Of a DNA stretch of 64,000 nucleotides, positions 9,659 to 18,811 are shown in pieces. The position numbers and the translations under genes were made by a program. The notes under the pieces are model-generated. The model was given only the letters and a program-made list of their open reading frames with translations. It searched no databases and was not told the origin of the DNA. The stretch is from Mycobacterium sp. ELW1. GTDB lineage: Bacteria > Actinomycetota > Actinomycetes > Mycobacteriales > Mycobacteriaceae. The stretch spans positions 3,844,001-3,908,000 of the forward strand of contig NZ_CP032155.1 in NCBI RefSeq assembly GCF_008329905.1, written 5' to 3'. Every line of letters starts with the position of its first letter. Position 1 is the stretch's first letter.

Positions 9659-10347
9659 TCAGACGATCCGATGCAGGGCGTCGGCCAGAGCCGCCGGGCG
9701 GGAGTAGAACGGCGAATGACCCCCGGCAGCTCCACCACCTCCGCTTCGAGCCGCTCCGTCGCCACCCGTCGTGACCAGCCTGGATCGACCATCCGGTCGT
9801 CTGCGCACACGATGTAGGTGGCCGGAATCGATGGGAGCCGATCGAACGTGCAGCGCTGCGACATCGGCTCGCGCGCCTGAACTCGCAGCCGTGGGATCGC
9901 CGACGTGACGATCTCGTCATCACAATCCGGATAGAAGATCGATCGCGCCAGGTCGAGGTCGACCCATCGGGTGCCGCCGTCGACCTTGGCGAGTCCGGCC
10001 GAATGATCCGGATTGAGTATGTGTTGCTCCCGATTCAGCTCAGCGATGGTGCGGCCGGGCTCCGCGACCAAGCCGCACAAATACACCTGGTGACGAAGCA
10101 GGCAGCGATCGGCGATCCACGGCAACGCATAGCTGCCCAGCGAGTGTCCGACAGCGACGACGTCGTGGTCGTTCTCATCAATAGCTGCCGCAAATGTGGC
10201 GGCATGGTCGGTGAACGTCGCCGCCGGATCATCGAACCGTACGTCCACCGCGACCGCCCGGTGCCCGCGCCGCTCCAATTCGGGAATCAACCGCTCCCAG
10301 CACCACGGTCCGTGCCAGGCGCCATGGATCAACGCGAAGGTACTCAC
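9659..10347 (-). pseudogene. Alpha/beta hydrolase, frameshifted near C-terminus
   Basis: The frame starts at GTG 10347 with STFALIHGAWHGPWCW, the oxyanion/HG region of small esterase-type alpha/beta hydrolases, and has the nucleophile elbow GHSLG with Ser69. At the run of five Gs (plus-strand C run 9720-9724) the reading frame breaks. Adding one G restores ELPGGHSPFYSRP, containing the expected catalytic His, and a normal stop at 9659. As written, the frame instead runs on to 9574 through the SOS box and into the recA promoter, and the protein loses its catalytic His. The homopolymer makes either a true mutation or a sequencing error plausible. Its GTG lies four bases after the DUF3046 stop, so the two are co-transcribed. 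Confidence 0.75.
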
Positions 10348-10351
10348 GCGC

Positions 10352-10546
10352 TCACCACTGATCGCGCGGCACGTCGAAGTCCGCGCACAGCGCCCGCCAC
10401 ACGTCGCGGGGCTCCACACCGTCCTCGATGGCCTGCGCGGCGGTCCGTCCGCCCAGCTGCGTGAGCACATGGTCGACCACCAGCGAGCCCCCTCGAACCG
10501 GACCGAACTGCGCATCGACCAGCTCGTGGAATTCCGTCAGCCGCAC
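10352..10546 (-). CDS. DUF3046 family protein
   Basis: The 64-residue protein matches the DUF3046 pattern: RLTEFHELVDAQFGPVRG, then DHVLTQLGGRTAAQAIEDG, then PRDVWRALCADFDVP. This small family is found in actinobacteria close to recA (Rv2738c in M. tuberculosis), and its role is unknown. Here a hydrolase gene separates it from recA. The start at 10546 fits the family length exactly. Confidence 0.9.
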   Translation of the reverse strand: MRLTEFHELVDAQFGPVRGGSLVVDHVLTQLGGRTAAQAIEDGVEPRDVWRALCADFDVPRDQW

Positions 10547-10555
10547 GCCACCAAC

Positions 10556-11722
10556 TTACCCAGCCACCGATTCATGGCACACCCGTACCGGATCGGCGAC
10601 TCCCGCAATGCTCTGGCCGGCGCGCCGTGCCGCCTCCCGATAGCCCGGCGAGGACAGCACTTCGCCCACCTCGGCCACCAGCGCCTCGGCGGCAAGCGGC
10701 CGGATCAGACGCGCACTACCTTGTCGCACAACGCGATTCGCCAACTCCCACTGGTCACCACCACCCGGGATCACCACCATCGGCACGCCGGCCAGCAGCG
10801 TCTTGGACAGCATCCCGTGCCCGCCACCGCAGATCACCAGATCGGCGTGGGTCAGCAGCTCGTCCTGGCGACCCAGCCCGGCACACGCCCACGGCGGCAC
10901 CTCGAGCTCCTCGCCGCCGAGCCGGGAGATCACCACCCGCGACCCCGCGGGCAGCGTACGGCCGGGCATCAGGTGTTCCAGCACAAGCTCGGCGACTCCC
11001 CCGGCGCCGGTGGTGGCGGTCGACGGCGCCACCACGATCACCGGGCCCTCCCCCGGCGGAACCGGCAGCACCGCGTCGGTGGGTTCGAAATGCAGCGGCC
11101 CGACCACGACGGCCTCGGCCGGCCAGTCCGGCCTGGGCACCTCGAGGGCGGGCAGGGTGGCGATCAGGCGGCGCAGTGGTCCCGGATCGCGGGCGGGCAG
11201 CCCGATCTGCACCCGTGCCGTCGAGCGCTGACGGGCCCCTTCCTTCACCGACCGGGCGGTCAGGGCGCGCATGATCGAGTCCCGCAGCCGGCCGCGGATT
11301 CCAGCGCCGGGCGCCAGCCCGCTGCCCAGTGGCGGCAGGCCCCGCGAAGGTAGGTACAGCGGGTGCGGGCACAGCTCGACCCACGGGATGCCCAGCAGTT
11401 CGGCAGCCATCCCGCCGCAGGCGGTGATGACGTCGGAGACGATCAGATCGGGCGCCAGGGCGCGCAGTGCCGGAACGTTGAGAACCGCCATCCGCGCCGC
11501 GCGCTGGTGGATCTTGGCGCCGGCGTCGGTGTCATCGTCGTCGTCGTCAGGATCCAGACCGGCGAGTTCGACGGCCTCGATCCCGGCGGCGCGCGCCGTG
11601 TCCAGCCATTCGGTGCCGGTCAGCAGGATGGGGTGATCCCCCGCAGCCGCCAGGCGCAGGCACAGCGCGATCGCGGGAAACGCATGGCCGGGATCCGGTC
11701 CTGCCACCACCGCGACGCGCAC
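10556..11722 (-). CDS. UGT/MGT-type glycosyltransferase
   Basis: The 388-residue protein has the GT-B layout of the YjiC/MGT glycosyltransferases: an N-terminal VRVAVVAGPDPGHAFPAIAL opening and a C-terminal donor-binding block (THADLVICGGGHGMLSKTLLAGVPMVV, then GDQWELANRVV). It corresponds by position to Rv2739c. It should transfer a nucleotide-sugar unit to a small lipophilic acceptor, but neither is known. The frame is open further upstream, but GTG 11722 is chosen because the conserved fold starts there and earlier starts would run into the divergent ephG gene. An Asp run (DPDDDDDDTD) lies near residue 60. Confidence 0.85.
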   Translation of the reverse strand: MRVAVVAGPDPGHAFPAIALCLRLAAAGDHPILLTGTEWLDTARAAGIEAVELAGLDPDDDDDDTDAGAKIHQRAARMAVLNVPALRALAPDLIVSDVITACGGMAAELLGIPWVELCPHPLYLPSRGLPPLGSGLAPGAGIRGRLRDSIMRALTARSVKEGARQRSTARVQIGLPARDPGPLRRLIATLPALEVPRPDWPAEAVVVGPLHFEPTDAVLPVPPGEGPVIVVAPSTATTGAGGVAELVLEHLMPGRTLPAGSRVVISRLGGEELEVPPWACAGLGRQDELLTHADLVICGGGHGMLSKTLLAGVPMVVIPGGGDQWELANRVVRQGSARLIRPLAAEALVAEVGEVLSSPGYREAARRAGQSIAGVADPVRVCHESVAG

Positions 11723-11764
11723 GGGCCTACCCTGCCACAGCGGATCCGGCCTAGGCTCGAGTGC

Positions 11765-12208
11765 ATGACCGAGCAGATCACCAACGTGAGCTCCGATATC
11801 GACAATGCCCATACGGTCGAGGTTTTCCTGAACGCGCTGCAGGAGCAGGACCTGGCCACCGCCGATCTTCAGCTGGACGACAATCTCGTCTACCAGAATG
11901 TCGGTTTCCCCACCGTCCGCGGCCGCAAGCGAACGATGAAGCTGTTCAAAGGCCTGCAGCGTCCCAGCTTCGGCTTCGAGGTGAAGATCCACCGCATCGC
12001 GGTCAACGGCCCGGTGGTGCTCACCGAGCGCACCGACGTGCTGCGGGTGGGCCCGGTGCGGTTGCAGTTCTGGGTGTGCGGCGTCTTCGAGGTCAAGGAC
12101 GGCCGAATCACCTTGTGGCGGGACTACTTCGACATGTTCGACATGACCAAGGCCACTGTGCGCGGCCTCATCGGGGCGGTCGTGCCGGGGTTGCGGCCGA
12201 CGCTCTAG
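11765..12208 (+). CDS. ephG: Limonene-1,2-epoxide hydrolase family protein EphG
   Basis: The 147-residue protein has the cone-shaped NTF2-like fold of limonene epoxide hydrolases. The catalytic set Arg-x-Asp (ERTDV, near residue 84) and Asp (WRDYFDMFD, near residue 121) is visible. It is the counterpart of Rv2740 (EphG), which hydrolyses bulky lipid or sterol epoxides. ATG 11765 is used since the divergent glycosyltransferase starts 42 bases upstream and its promoter must lie between. The end overlaps the convergent pspM gene by four bases. Confidence 0.92.
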   Translation: MTEQITNVSSDIDNAHTVEVFLNALQEQDLATADLQLDDNLVYQNVGFPTVRGRKRTMKLFKGLQRPSFGFEVKIHRIAVNGPVVLTERTDVLRVGPVRLQFWVCGVFEVKDGRITLWRDYFDMFDMTKATVRGLIGAVVPGLRPTL

Positions 12209-13035
12209 GCCCGGCGGAGCTGGCCCAGTTCGTCGAAGGCCTGCGCCCAGCCCATCAGGCGGTCGGTCGCTCCTGCGAGCTCGTTGCGGTAGCGCTGCTG
12301 CGACATCGGCGAGCTCGACATCGCGCCGGTATTGGCCGCGGACACCAGTTGCGCTGCGGCGGTGACCATTTCGTTGTACTGCCGCACCCCGGAGCTGAGC
12401 TGCGCGGTGAACGCGTTGATGGTCGGCGCCAGGTAGGACTGCGAATGCGGCGTCTCGATCGCGGCGCGCTCCATCGACACCACCTCGTCGGCCGTGGCCG
12501 CCATGGTGGCCGCGGTGCGATCCGCTGCTGCGATGAGTTCGCGAATTTCTTCGGGCGGCAACATGTTCCCGCGCTGCATCACACCCAGTAGCGAGTGAAA
12601 GCCACGCTCAGAAGCCCCGAGGGCCGACATCGACGGCCGCGCCACCGAGCCGTGCGGCGGCAGCCGGCGGCCGCTGACCTGACGGGTAGGTGGCAGCGGC
12701 TCGCCCCGCAGCCAGCGGTAGCGCAGCAAGAACAGAGTGGCGGGCACCGCGGCGCCGGCGGCGATCACCCCGGTGATGATCAGCCCCCAGACCGGTGTGC
12801 TCCACGTGGCAAGGAGTCCGGTCACGGCTACCCAGAACACGGTGGCGAAACTGAAGAAGATCCCCAGCCGCAACGCCCAGCGCCGCTTGCGCAGCAGCCG
12901 GGCCCGCGGATCGGAGACGGCACTGAGCTTCTGCGCCGCCACGTCGGCGTACTCACTGACGGTGTCGATACCGCGCTGCATGACCGAACGCCATTGACGC
13001 GATACGAATCCCGGTTTGTCCGGTGTCACCGCCAT
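12205..13035 (-). CDS. pspM: Phage shock membrane protein PspM
   Basis: The 276-residue protein has a cytoplasmic N-terminus, two membrane helices (about residues 55-105, LGIFFSFATVFWVAVTGLLA and VWGLIITGVIAAGAAVPATLFLL) and a long helical C-terminal part. It matches Rv2743c, the integral membrane partner of the mycobacterial Psp envelope-stress system. It lies 14 bases after pspA in the clgR-pspA-pspM order. The fourth M. tuberculosis member (Rv2742c/PspN) is not present here: the next gene is ephG on the opposite strand. Confidence 0.9.
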   Translation of the reverse strand: MAVTPDKPGFVSRQWRSVMQRGIDTVSEYADVAAQKLSAVSDPRARLLRKRRWALRLGIFFSFATVFWVAVTGLLATWSTPVWGLIITGVIAAGAAVPATLFLLRYRWLRGEPLPPTRQVSGRRLPPHGSVARPSMSALGASERGFHSLLGVMQRGNMLPPEEIRELIAAADRTAATMAATADEVVSMERAAIETPHSQSYLAPTINAFTAQLSSGVRQYNEMVTAAAQLVSAANTGAMSSSPMSQQRYRNELAGATDRLMGWAQAFDELGQLRRA

Positions 13036-13049
13036 CGAATGCTCGCCTC

Positions 13050-13862
13050 CTACTGGCCTAGTGGCTTCTCGGGCTCGGGGGTGACCGCCGGTGCGGCCGG
13101 GGTGGCCGGCGCGGCCGCGGTGCCACCGGCAGGCAGAGCGTCCCCACGCATCGACGCGCGGATCTGCTCGAGCCGGGAATGTCCGGCCATCTGCACACTG
13201 GCCTGCTGCACTTCGAGCATGCGGCCCTGCACCGAGTTCTGCGCGAGCTCCGCGGCGCCCATCGCGTTGGCGTAGCGGCGTTCGATCTTGTCGCGAACCT
13301 CGTCGAGGCTCGGGGTGTTGCCGGGTGCGGCGATCTCGCTCATCGACCGCAGCGAGGCGCTGACCTGCTCCTGCATCTTGGCCTGCTCGAGCTGGCTGAG
13401 CAGCTTCGTGCGCTCGGCGATCTTCTGCTGCAGCACCATGGCGTTCTGCTCGACGGCCTTCTTGGCCTGGCCGGCGGCTTGCAGCGCCTGGTCGTGCAGA
13501 GCCTTGAGGTCCTCCACACTCTGCTCTGCGGTGACCAACTGCGCGGCGAACGCCTCAGCGGCGTTGTTGTACTCGGTCGCCTTGGCGGCATCACCGGACG
13601 CCACCGCCTGATCGGCCAGCGTCAGCGCCTGCCGGACGTTGACCTGCAGCTTCTCGATGTCGGCGAGTTGACGGTTCAAGCGCATCTCGAGCTGGCGCTG
13701 ATTGCCGATGACCTGGGCGGCCTGCTGGGTCAAGCCCTGGTGCTGACGCTGGGCATCCTCGATCGCCTGCTGGATCTGCACCTTCGGGTCGGCATATTCG
13801 TCGATCTTCGAGTTGAAGAGCGCTGTGAAGTACTTCCACGCCTTGACGAACGGGTTGGCCAT
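13050..13862 (-). CDS. pspA: PspA/IM30 family protein (35 kDa antigen type)
   Basis: The 270-residue protein is almost entirely helical and rich in Gln/Glu/Ala heptads, the coiled-coil pattern of PspA/ESCRT-III-like proteins. It opens with the amphipathic [20 protein letters not shown] membrane-binding helix. It is the counterpart of Rv2744c, which binds stressed inner membrane and interacts with ClgR. The C-terminus ends in a Pro/Ala-rich tail. It is co-oriented with clgR 118 bases upstream, and that spacer probably contains a promoter of its own. Confidence 0.95.
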   Translation of the reverse strand: MANPFVKAWKYFTALFNSKIDEYADPKVQIQQAIEDAQRQHQGLTQQAAQVIGNQRQLEMRLNRQLADIEKLQVNVRQALTLADQAVASGDAAKATEYNNAAEAFAAQLVTAEQSVEDLKALHDQALQAAGQAKKAVEQNAMVLQQKIAERTKLLSQLEQAKMQEQVSASLRSMSEIAAPGNTPSLDEVRDKIERRYANAMGAAELAQNSVQGRMLEVQQASVQMAGHSRLEQIRASMRGDALPAGGTAAAPATPAAPAVTPEPEKPLGQ

Positions 13863-13980
13863 CAGTTGCTCCGTCTATGTATCGAGTGCCGCAGTTCGGG
13901 TGGTCGTGCCCAATTTATCGGTTAACCACGCCCGGCCACACCCTTGGCTGCATGTGACCCGGTCGCGGCCGGTTCGAGGC

Positions 13981-14316
13981 TCAGGCCACCGCCATCGTGA
14001 CGGGGTGCGGAATGACCACCTTGGTGGCGACGTCGATGGTGCCGTCCTGCGCCGGCACGGCGGTCAACCGGGCGATTCGCTCGCGGTCGGCCATCTTGGC
14101 ACCGGCATCGGTCAGCACCCGCGACAGCGGGACGTCCAAGGCGGTGCAGATCGCGCTGAGCAGCTCACTCGAGGCTTCCTTGCGGCCGCGCTCGACTTCG
14201 GAGAGGTATCCCAGGCTCACTCGGGCCGAATCGGACACCTCACGAAGGGTGCGCCCCTGCGACGTGCGAGCGTCACGCAGCACGTCGCCGATCACCTCAC
14301 GCAGCAGTATCGCCAT
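13981..14316 (-). CDS. clgR: ClgR, HTH activator of Clp and Psp genes
   Basis: The 111-residue protein carries a Cro/CI-type helix-turn-helix ([29 protein letters not shown], residues about 22-50). ClgR activates clpP, clpC, itself and the psp genes under envelope or redox stress and is removed by ClpP. The short non-polar C-terminus (PVTMAVA) resembles its known degradation tail. The chosen ATG at 14316 has GGAGGAGG just upstream, which rules out the longer open frame to 14406. Confidence 0.95.
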   Translation of the reverse strand: MAILLREVIGDVLRDARTSQGRTLREVSDSARVSLGYLSEVERGRKEASSELLSAICTALDVPLSRVLTDAGAKMADRERIARLTAVPAQDGTIDVATKVVIPHPVTMAVA

Positions 14317-14387
14317 CGGGTGTCCTCCTCCAAGAGTTGCAACGAACCGTTCAACGCCGCGGACGCCCGATTTGGTTCCCAGAAACC

Positions 14388-14876
14388 TCAGGCTTGCTCG
14401 ACACACTGATGCAGCCGCCCGATCGCCTGGTGCACGGCCGCCAGCCGAATATCCCAGCGTGAGCCGGCCAGCCGCAGCTCGGCGACCTCCGTCGGCCCGG
14501 GACCGGCCAGCCCCAGGAACACGGTGCCGACCGGGTGCCCGCCGTGCGGTTCCGGCCCGGCCACCCCGGTGAGGCCGACGCCCCAGGTCGCCTGACAGCG
14601 ATCGCGCGCCCCTTCGGCCAGCGCGGCGGCCGTCGGAGCCGCGACGGGCCCGACATCGTCGAGCAGCTGCCGAGGCACGCCTGCCAGCGCGATCTTGGTC
14701 TCGACGGTGTAGGTGACCAGCCCGCCGCTGAGCACCGTGCTGGCTCCGGGCACCCCGGCCAGCGTCGCCGCCAGCAGACCGGCGGTCAACGACTCCGCGG
14801 TCGCCACGGTCTCGCCGCGCGCGGTCAGCAGGGCGACCAGCGAGCGGGCCCCGTCATCGGCCAGCGGTTCGCTCAC
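14388..14876 (-). CDS. CinA C-terminal/PncC family amidohydrolase
   Basis: The 162-residue protein is the stand-alone CinA C-terminal domain: [31 protein letters not shown] and [25 protein letters not shown]. Related enzymes deamidate nicotinamide mononucleotide to recycle NAD precursors. It starts at a GTG that overlaps the pgsA3 end by 23 bases and lies upstream of clgR, in the order pgsA3-cinA-clgR-pspA-pspM, so it may be part of a stress operon. Confidence 0.9.
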   Translation of the reverse strand: MSEPLADDGARSLVALLTARGETVATAESLTAGLLAATLAGVPGASTVLSGGLVTYTVETKIALAGVPRQLLDDVGPVAAPTAAALAEGARDRCQATWGVGLTGVAGPEPHGGHPVGTVFLGLAGPGPTEVAELRLAGSRWDIRLAAVHQAIGRLHQCVEQA

Positions 14877-15459
14877 GGGAGTCCTTGATCGCCGAGACCA
14901 CGTAGTCGACCCCGGTCGCCACGGTCAACACGATGGCCGCCCACATGGTCACCCAGGCCACGATGTGCCAGGTCGGCGGCCAGTTGTGCAACGGCAGCAC
15001 GAACAGTCCGATCGCGACGGCCTGCACCAGCGTCTTGACCTTGCCCCCGCGGCTGGCGGGGATGACCCCACGCCGCAGCACCGCGAAGCGCAGCACCGTG
15101 ATGCCGAGCTCGCGGATCAGGATGACCACCGTCACCCACCACGGCAGGTCGCCGAGCATCGACAGCCCGATCAGGGCGGCGCCGATCAGCATCTTGTCGG
15201 CGATCGGGTCGGCCAGCTTGCCGAATTCGGTGACCATCCCGTAGGTGCGCGCCAGGGAACCGTCGAGCCGGTCGGTGATGACCGCCACCGCGAAGATGAT
15301 GAAAGCCGTTAGGCGGCTGCCCGTTTCGTGGCCGTCACCGGCGAACAGGAACAGCAGGAAGATCGGGACCAGAACCAGACGGATACCGGTCAGGAAGTTG
15401 GCTAAGTTGGCGACCCGCACGCGCGGGACCGCCGGACCGGTTTGCGGTTGTCCCGACAC
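14854..15459 (-). CDS. pgsA3: CDP-diacylglycerol-glycerol-3-phosphate phosphatidyltransferase
   Basis: The 201-residue membrane enzyme has the CDP-alcohol phosphatidyltransferase signature: DG (LDG), AR, then G...D...D in the span DGSLARTYGMVTEFGKLAD / PIADK. It makes phosphatidylglycerol phosphate, on the path to phosphatidylglycerol and cardiolipin, within the plasma membrane. It corresponds to Rv2746c. The start is a GTG at 15459, 55 bases from the divergent argA start, so both promoters share a short spacer. Confidence 0.93.
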   Translation of the reverse strand: MSGQPQTGPAVPRVRVANLANFLTGIRLVLVPIFLLFLFAGDGHETGSRLTAFIIFAVAVITDRLDGSLARTYGMVTEFGKLADPIADKMLIGAALIGLSMLGDLPWWVTVVILIRELGITVLRFAVLRRGVIPASRGGKVKTLVQAVAIGLFVLPLHNWPPTWHIVAWVTMWAAIVLTVATGVDYVVSAIKDSRERTAGR

Positions 15460-15514
15460 GGCAAACAGAATATCGGTTGGCAGCCGGGCGCCTCACGGCC
15501 GATACTCTGCACCC

Positions 15515-16015
15515 GTGAGCTCCGATGTCGTCGTCCGCCGCGCCCGCACCTCGGACGTCGCCGATATCAAGCGTCTGGTCGACATCTATGCGGGCCGCAT
15601 CCTGTTGGAGAAGAACCTGGTCACCCTCTATGAGGCGGTCCAGGAATTCTGGGTGGCCGAGGTTGACGGCGAGGTCGTCGGGTGCGGGGCGCTGCACGTC
15701 CTGTGGGCCGACCTCGGCGAGGTTCGCACAGTCGCCGTCGACCCGAAGGTCAAGGGCCGCGGTATCGGCCACACGATCGTCGACCAGCTGCTCACGGTCG
15801 CCCGCGAGCTGCAACTGCAGCGGCTGTTCGTGCTGACCTTCGAGACGGAGTTCTTCGCCCGGCACGGTTTCGCCGAGATCGAGGGCACCCCGGTCACCTC
15901 CGAGGTGTACGACGAGATGTGCCGGTCCTACGACATCGGTGTCGCCGAGTTCCTCGACCTGTCGTACGTCAAGCCGAACATCCTCGGCAACACCCGGATG
16001 TTGCTCAAGCTCTGA
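15515..16015 (+). CDS. argA: Amino-acid N-acetyltransferase (N-acetylglutamate synthase)
   Basis: The 166-residue GNAT-fold protein corresponds to Rv2747, a short stand-alone N-acetylglutamate synthase that starts arginine synthesis. It has the acetyl-CoA loop VKGRGIGHTIVDQLL and the ELGEV-like core DLGEVRTVAVDP. Unlike the long ArgA of enterobacteria there is no amino-acid kinase domain. The GTG at 15515 is chosen because the conserved fold (VVVRRARTSDVADI) begins at once; the frame is open far upstream but would overlap pgsA3. Confidence 0.92.
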   Translation: MSSDVVVRRARTSDVADIKRLVDIYAGRILLEKNLVTLYEAVQEFWVAEVDGEVVGCGALHVLWADLGEVRTVAVDPKVKGRGIGHTIVDQLLTVARELQLQRLFVLTFETEFFARHGFAEIEGTPVTSEVYDEMCRSYDIGVAEFLDLSYVKPNILGNTRMLLKL

Positions 16016-16024
16016 CGCCCAAAC

Positions 16025-16069
16025 CGACGTTTCGCGGTGATTATGCGAGTAGATCGCTGCGAAACGTCG
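16025..16069. terminator. Long inverted repeat between argA and ftsK
   Basis: CGACGTTTCGC (16025-16035) and GCGAAACGTCG (16059-16069) are perfect 11-base inverted arms around a 23-base loop. The element sits between convergent argA and ftsK stops and can serve as a two-way terminator. No U-tract follows on either strand, as is common in mycobacteria. I recall similar sequences between genes of fast-growing mycobacteria, so it may belong to a dispersed palindromic repeat family. Confidence 0.65.
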
Positions 16070-16079
16070 ATCTCGGCGG

Positions 16080-18605
16080 CTAGAAGTCCTCGTCCTCGTC
16101 GTCGTCCTCGTCGGCGCTGCCACCACGGATCAGCATCAGCGTGGCGGCCAGTTCGTCGGGCTTGACCAGAACCTCACGGGCCTTGGAGCCTTCTGAGGGC
16201 CCGACGATATTGCGGGTCTCCATCAGGTCCATGAGCCGGCCGGCCTTGGCGAAGCCGACCCGCAATTTGCGCTGCAGCATCGACGTCGAGCCGAACTGCG
16301 AGGACACCACGAGTTCGACGGCCTGCAGGAAGACGTCCATGTCGTCGCCGATATCGGGGTCGACGTCGGTGCGCTCGCCGCTCGGCTTGGCGGCGGTCAC
16401 GCCCTCGGTGTATTCGGGCTCGGCCTGGTCCTTGCAGGCCTGCACGACGGCGTGGATCTCCTCGTCGCTGACGTAGGCACCCTGCAACCGCTCCGGCTTG
16501 GAGGCGCCCATCGGCAGGAACAGACCGTCGCCCATGCCGATCAGCTTCTCGGCGCCCGGCTGATCGAGGATGACCCGGCTGTCGGTCAGCGACGACGTCG
16601 CGAAGGACAGTCGCGACGGCACGTTGGTCTTGATCAGACCGGTGACGACGTCGACCGATGGCCGCTGGGTGGCGAGCACCAGGTGGATGCCGGCCGCGCG
16701 GGCTTTCTGGGTGATGCGCACGATGGCTTCCTCGACGTCGCGTGGCGCGGTCATCATCAGGTCGGCGAGCTCGTCGACGACGGCCAGGATCAACGGGTAC
16801 GGCTTGTAGACGCGCTGGCTGCCCAGCGGGGCCGTGATCTCCCCGGAGCGCACCTTGGCGTTGAAATCCTTGATATGCCGCACGCGGGAGGCCTGCATGT
16901 CCTGGTAGCGCTGCTCCATCTCTTCGACCAGCCACGCCAGCGCTGCGGCCGCCTTCTTGGGCTGGGTGATGATCGGCGTGATCAGGTGCGGAATGCCTTC
17001 GTACGGCGTGAGTTCCACCATCTTCGGGTCGATGAGGATCATCCGCACTTCTTCAGGGGTGGCACGCGCCAGCAGCGACACCAGCATCGAGTTGACGAAG
17101 CTGGACTTACCCGAGCCGGTGGAGCCGGCCACGAGAAGGTGCGGCATATCGGCCAGATTCGCCGAGACGAAGTGCCCCTCGATGTCCTTGCCCAGCCCGA
17201 TCACCAGCGGGCGGTGGTCGCCGCGGGTGGACGGCGCGGTGAGAACGTCTGCCAGCCGGACCATTTCACGGTCGGTGTTCGGCACTTCGATGCCCACAGC
17301 GGACTTGCCGGGGATCGGCGCGAGGATGCGGACACTTTCGGTGGCCACCGCGTAGGCGATATTGCGTTGCAGCGCAGTGATTTTCTCGACCTTGACGCCG
17401 GGGCCGAGTTCGACCTCGTAGCGCGTCACCGTCGGGCCCCTGGTGCAGCCGGTCACCGCGGCGTCGACCTTGAACTGCTGCAGGACCGATGAAATCCGCT
17501 CCACCATCTGGTCGTTGGCCGCGCTGCGTCGCTTCGGCGGGTCGCCGGCCACCAGCAGATCCAGCGACGGCAGCGTGTACGGGCCCTCGACCACGCGATC
17601 CAGGACCTTGGTCTCCTGCGTGGCGGTGTCCGGCGTGGGCTCCGGCTTCGGAGTTGCCTTCTTGCGCCGCGCCTTCACCGGCTCGGGCACCGTCGGCGCA
17701 TCCTCGTCGAGCGGATAGTTGTCCAGCGGTGTGCCGACCGGCCCCTCCGCGCCCGGCCAGGCCGTCGCCTCGTCGGTGTACGACCGCGGATCGTCGTAGT
17801 AGCCGTCGGAGAAGTCGTCCGGCTCGGCGGGGGCGATGCCCTCGCGGTCCTCGGGCTCCTCGTCGTCGTAGTACTCGTCGTCATCGTCGTAGTGGCCGCG
17901 CGTGCTGAACATCGCGTAGAGCGTGTCGGGCACCTCACGGATCGTCGTGCCCGTCAGCAGCAGCAGCCCGAACAGCGCGGCAATGATCAGCAACGGTGTG
18001 GCGATCCACGGGGTCAGCCCGTCGGACAGTGGTCCGCCGATCGCGAAGCCGATGAAACCTGCTGCGCGTTGCCGCGCCGCGGGGTCCTGTGGCGCACCCG
18101 ACCAGAGATGCCACAGACCCAAGACCGGCAGGGCGACCATCGCGCACCCCAGGATCAGGCGGGGCCGCGCGTCGGGATTGGGTTCGGTGCGCATGAGAAG
18201 GACAGCGATGGCGCAGATGATGACGGGCAGCAGAACCACGGCTCCGCCGACCAATGTCCGCAGCACCGAGTCGATCCAGGCGCCGACCGGCCGAGCGGCG
18301 TCGAACCACGAACTGGCCGCGATCACGACCGCGACAGCCAGCAGCCCCAGCGCGATGCCGTCACGGCGATGCCCCGGCTCGATGTCGCGGGCCCGACCGA
18401 CCGATCGGGCGGTCGAGCCCGCCCCCTTGGCCAACATCAGCCAGGTCGCCCGCGCAGCGCGTCCCCCGGTCGCGGCCGCGGTGGCAACCGGCGAGGAGGT
18501 GCGCTTCTTGGCGGGCTTGCGCCGCGGGGCCGGCTTGGCCGACCGCGTCGCACCCTTTGACCTGGTCGTTCGCGCGCTTGAGCGAGCGGCCGTCTTGTTC
18601 GCCAT
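16080..18605 (-). CDS. ftsK: FtsK/SpoIIIE DNA translocase
   Basis: The 841-residue protein has a basic N-terminus, about four membrane helices, an acidic Asp/Glu/Tyr-rich linker, and an FtsK motor with Walker A GSTGSGKSS (Lys500). The C-terminal winged-helix gamma domain (SMLQRKLRVGFAKAGRLMDLME) reads KOPS-like polarity signals. It pumps chromosome ends through the closing septum. ATG 18605 (ANKTAARSSARTTRSK) is chosen; the frame stays open to 18749 but that extension has no membrane or basic pattern. The protein ends in an acidic tail. Its divergent neighbour begins at 18812, leaving a ~200-base promoter region. Confidence 0.96.
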   Translation of the reverse strand: MANKTAARSSARTTRSKGATRSAKPAPRRKPAKKRTSSPVATAAATGGRAARATWLMLAKGAGSTARSVGRARDIEPGHRRDGIALGLLAVAVVIAASSWFDAARPVGAWIDSVLRTLVGGAVVLLPVIICAIAVLLMRTEPNPDARPRLILGCAMVALPVLGLWHLWSGAPQDPAARQRAAGFIGFAIGGPLSDGLTPWIATPLLIIAALFGLLLLTGTTIREVPDTLYAMFSTRGHYDDDDEYYDDEEPEDREGIAPAEPDDFSDGYYDDPRSYTDEATAWPGAEGPVGTPLDNYPLDEDAPTVPEPVKARRKKATPKPEPTPDTATQETKVLDRVVEGPYTLPSLDLLVAGDPPKRRSAANDQMVERISSVLQQFKVDAAVTGCTRGPTVTRYEVELGPGVKVEKITALQRNIAYAVATESVRILAPIPGKSAVGIEVPNTDREMVRLADVLTAPSTRGDHRPLVIGLGKDIEGHFVSANLADMPHLLVAGSTGSGKSSFVNSMLVSLLARATPEEVRMILIDPKMVELTPYEGIPHLITPIITQPKKAAAALAWLVEEMEQRYQDMQASRVRHIKDFNAKVRSGEITAPLGSQRVYKPYPLILAVVDELADLMMTAPRDVEEAIVRITQKARAAGIHLVLATQRPSVDVVTGLIKTNVPSRLSFATSSLTDSRVILDQPGAEKLIGMGDGLFLPMGASKPERLQGAYVSDEEIHAVVQACKDQAEPEYTEGVTAAKPSGERTDVDPDIGDDMDVFLQAVELVVSSQFGSTSMLQRKLRVGFAKAGRLMDLMETRNIVGPSEGSKAREVLVKPDELAATLMLIRGGSADEDDDEDEDF

Positions 18606-18811
18606 GCGGGCAAGCCTAGTCGCATGTGCCCCATCTGCACCATCCGCAACACCCGTTCCACGGCGCGTCGTTGCCAGACTGCGACCAACGCCGGCTGAGG
18701 TCGATTTCGGGCACCCCGCGCCGCTGACCGGGACCCCGTCTCGTGGCATTACAAAGCCGGGCTAACGTAAGCGCCGTCACACTTGTCCCGAAGAGCTGAG
18801 GAGCTCCGCTC

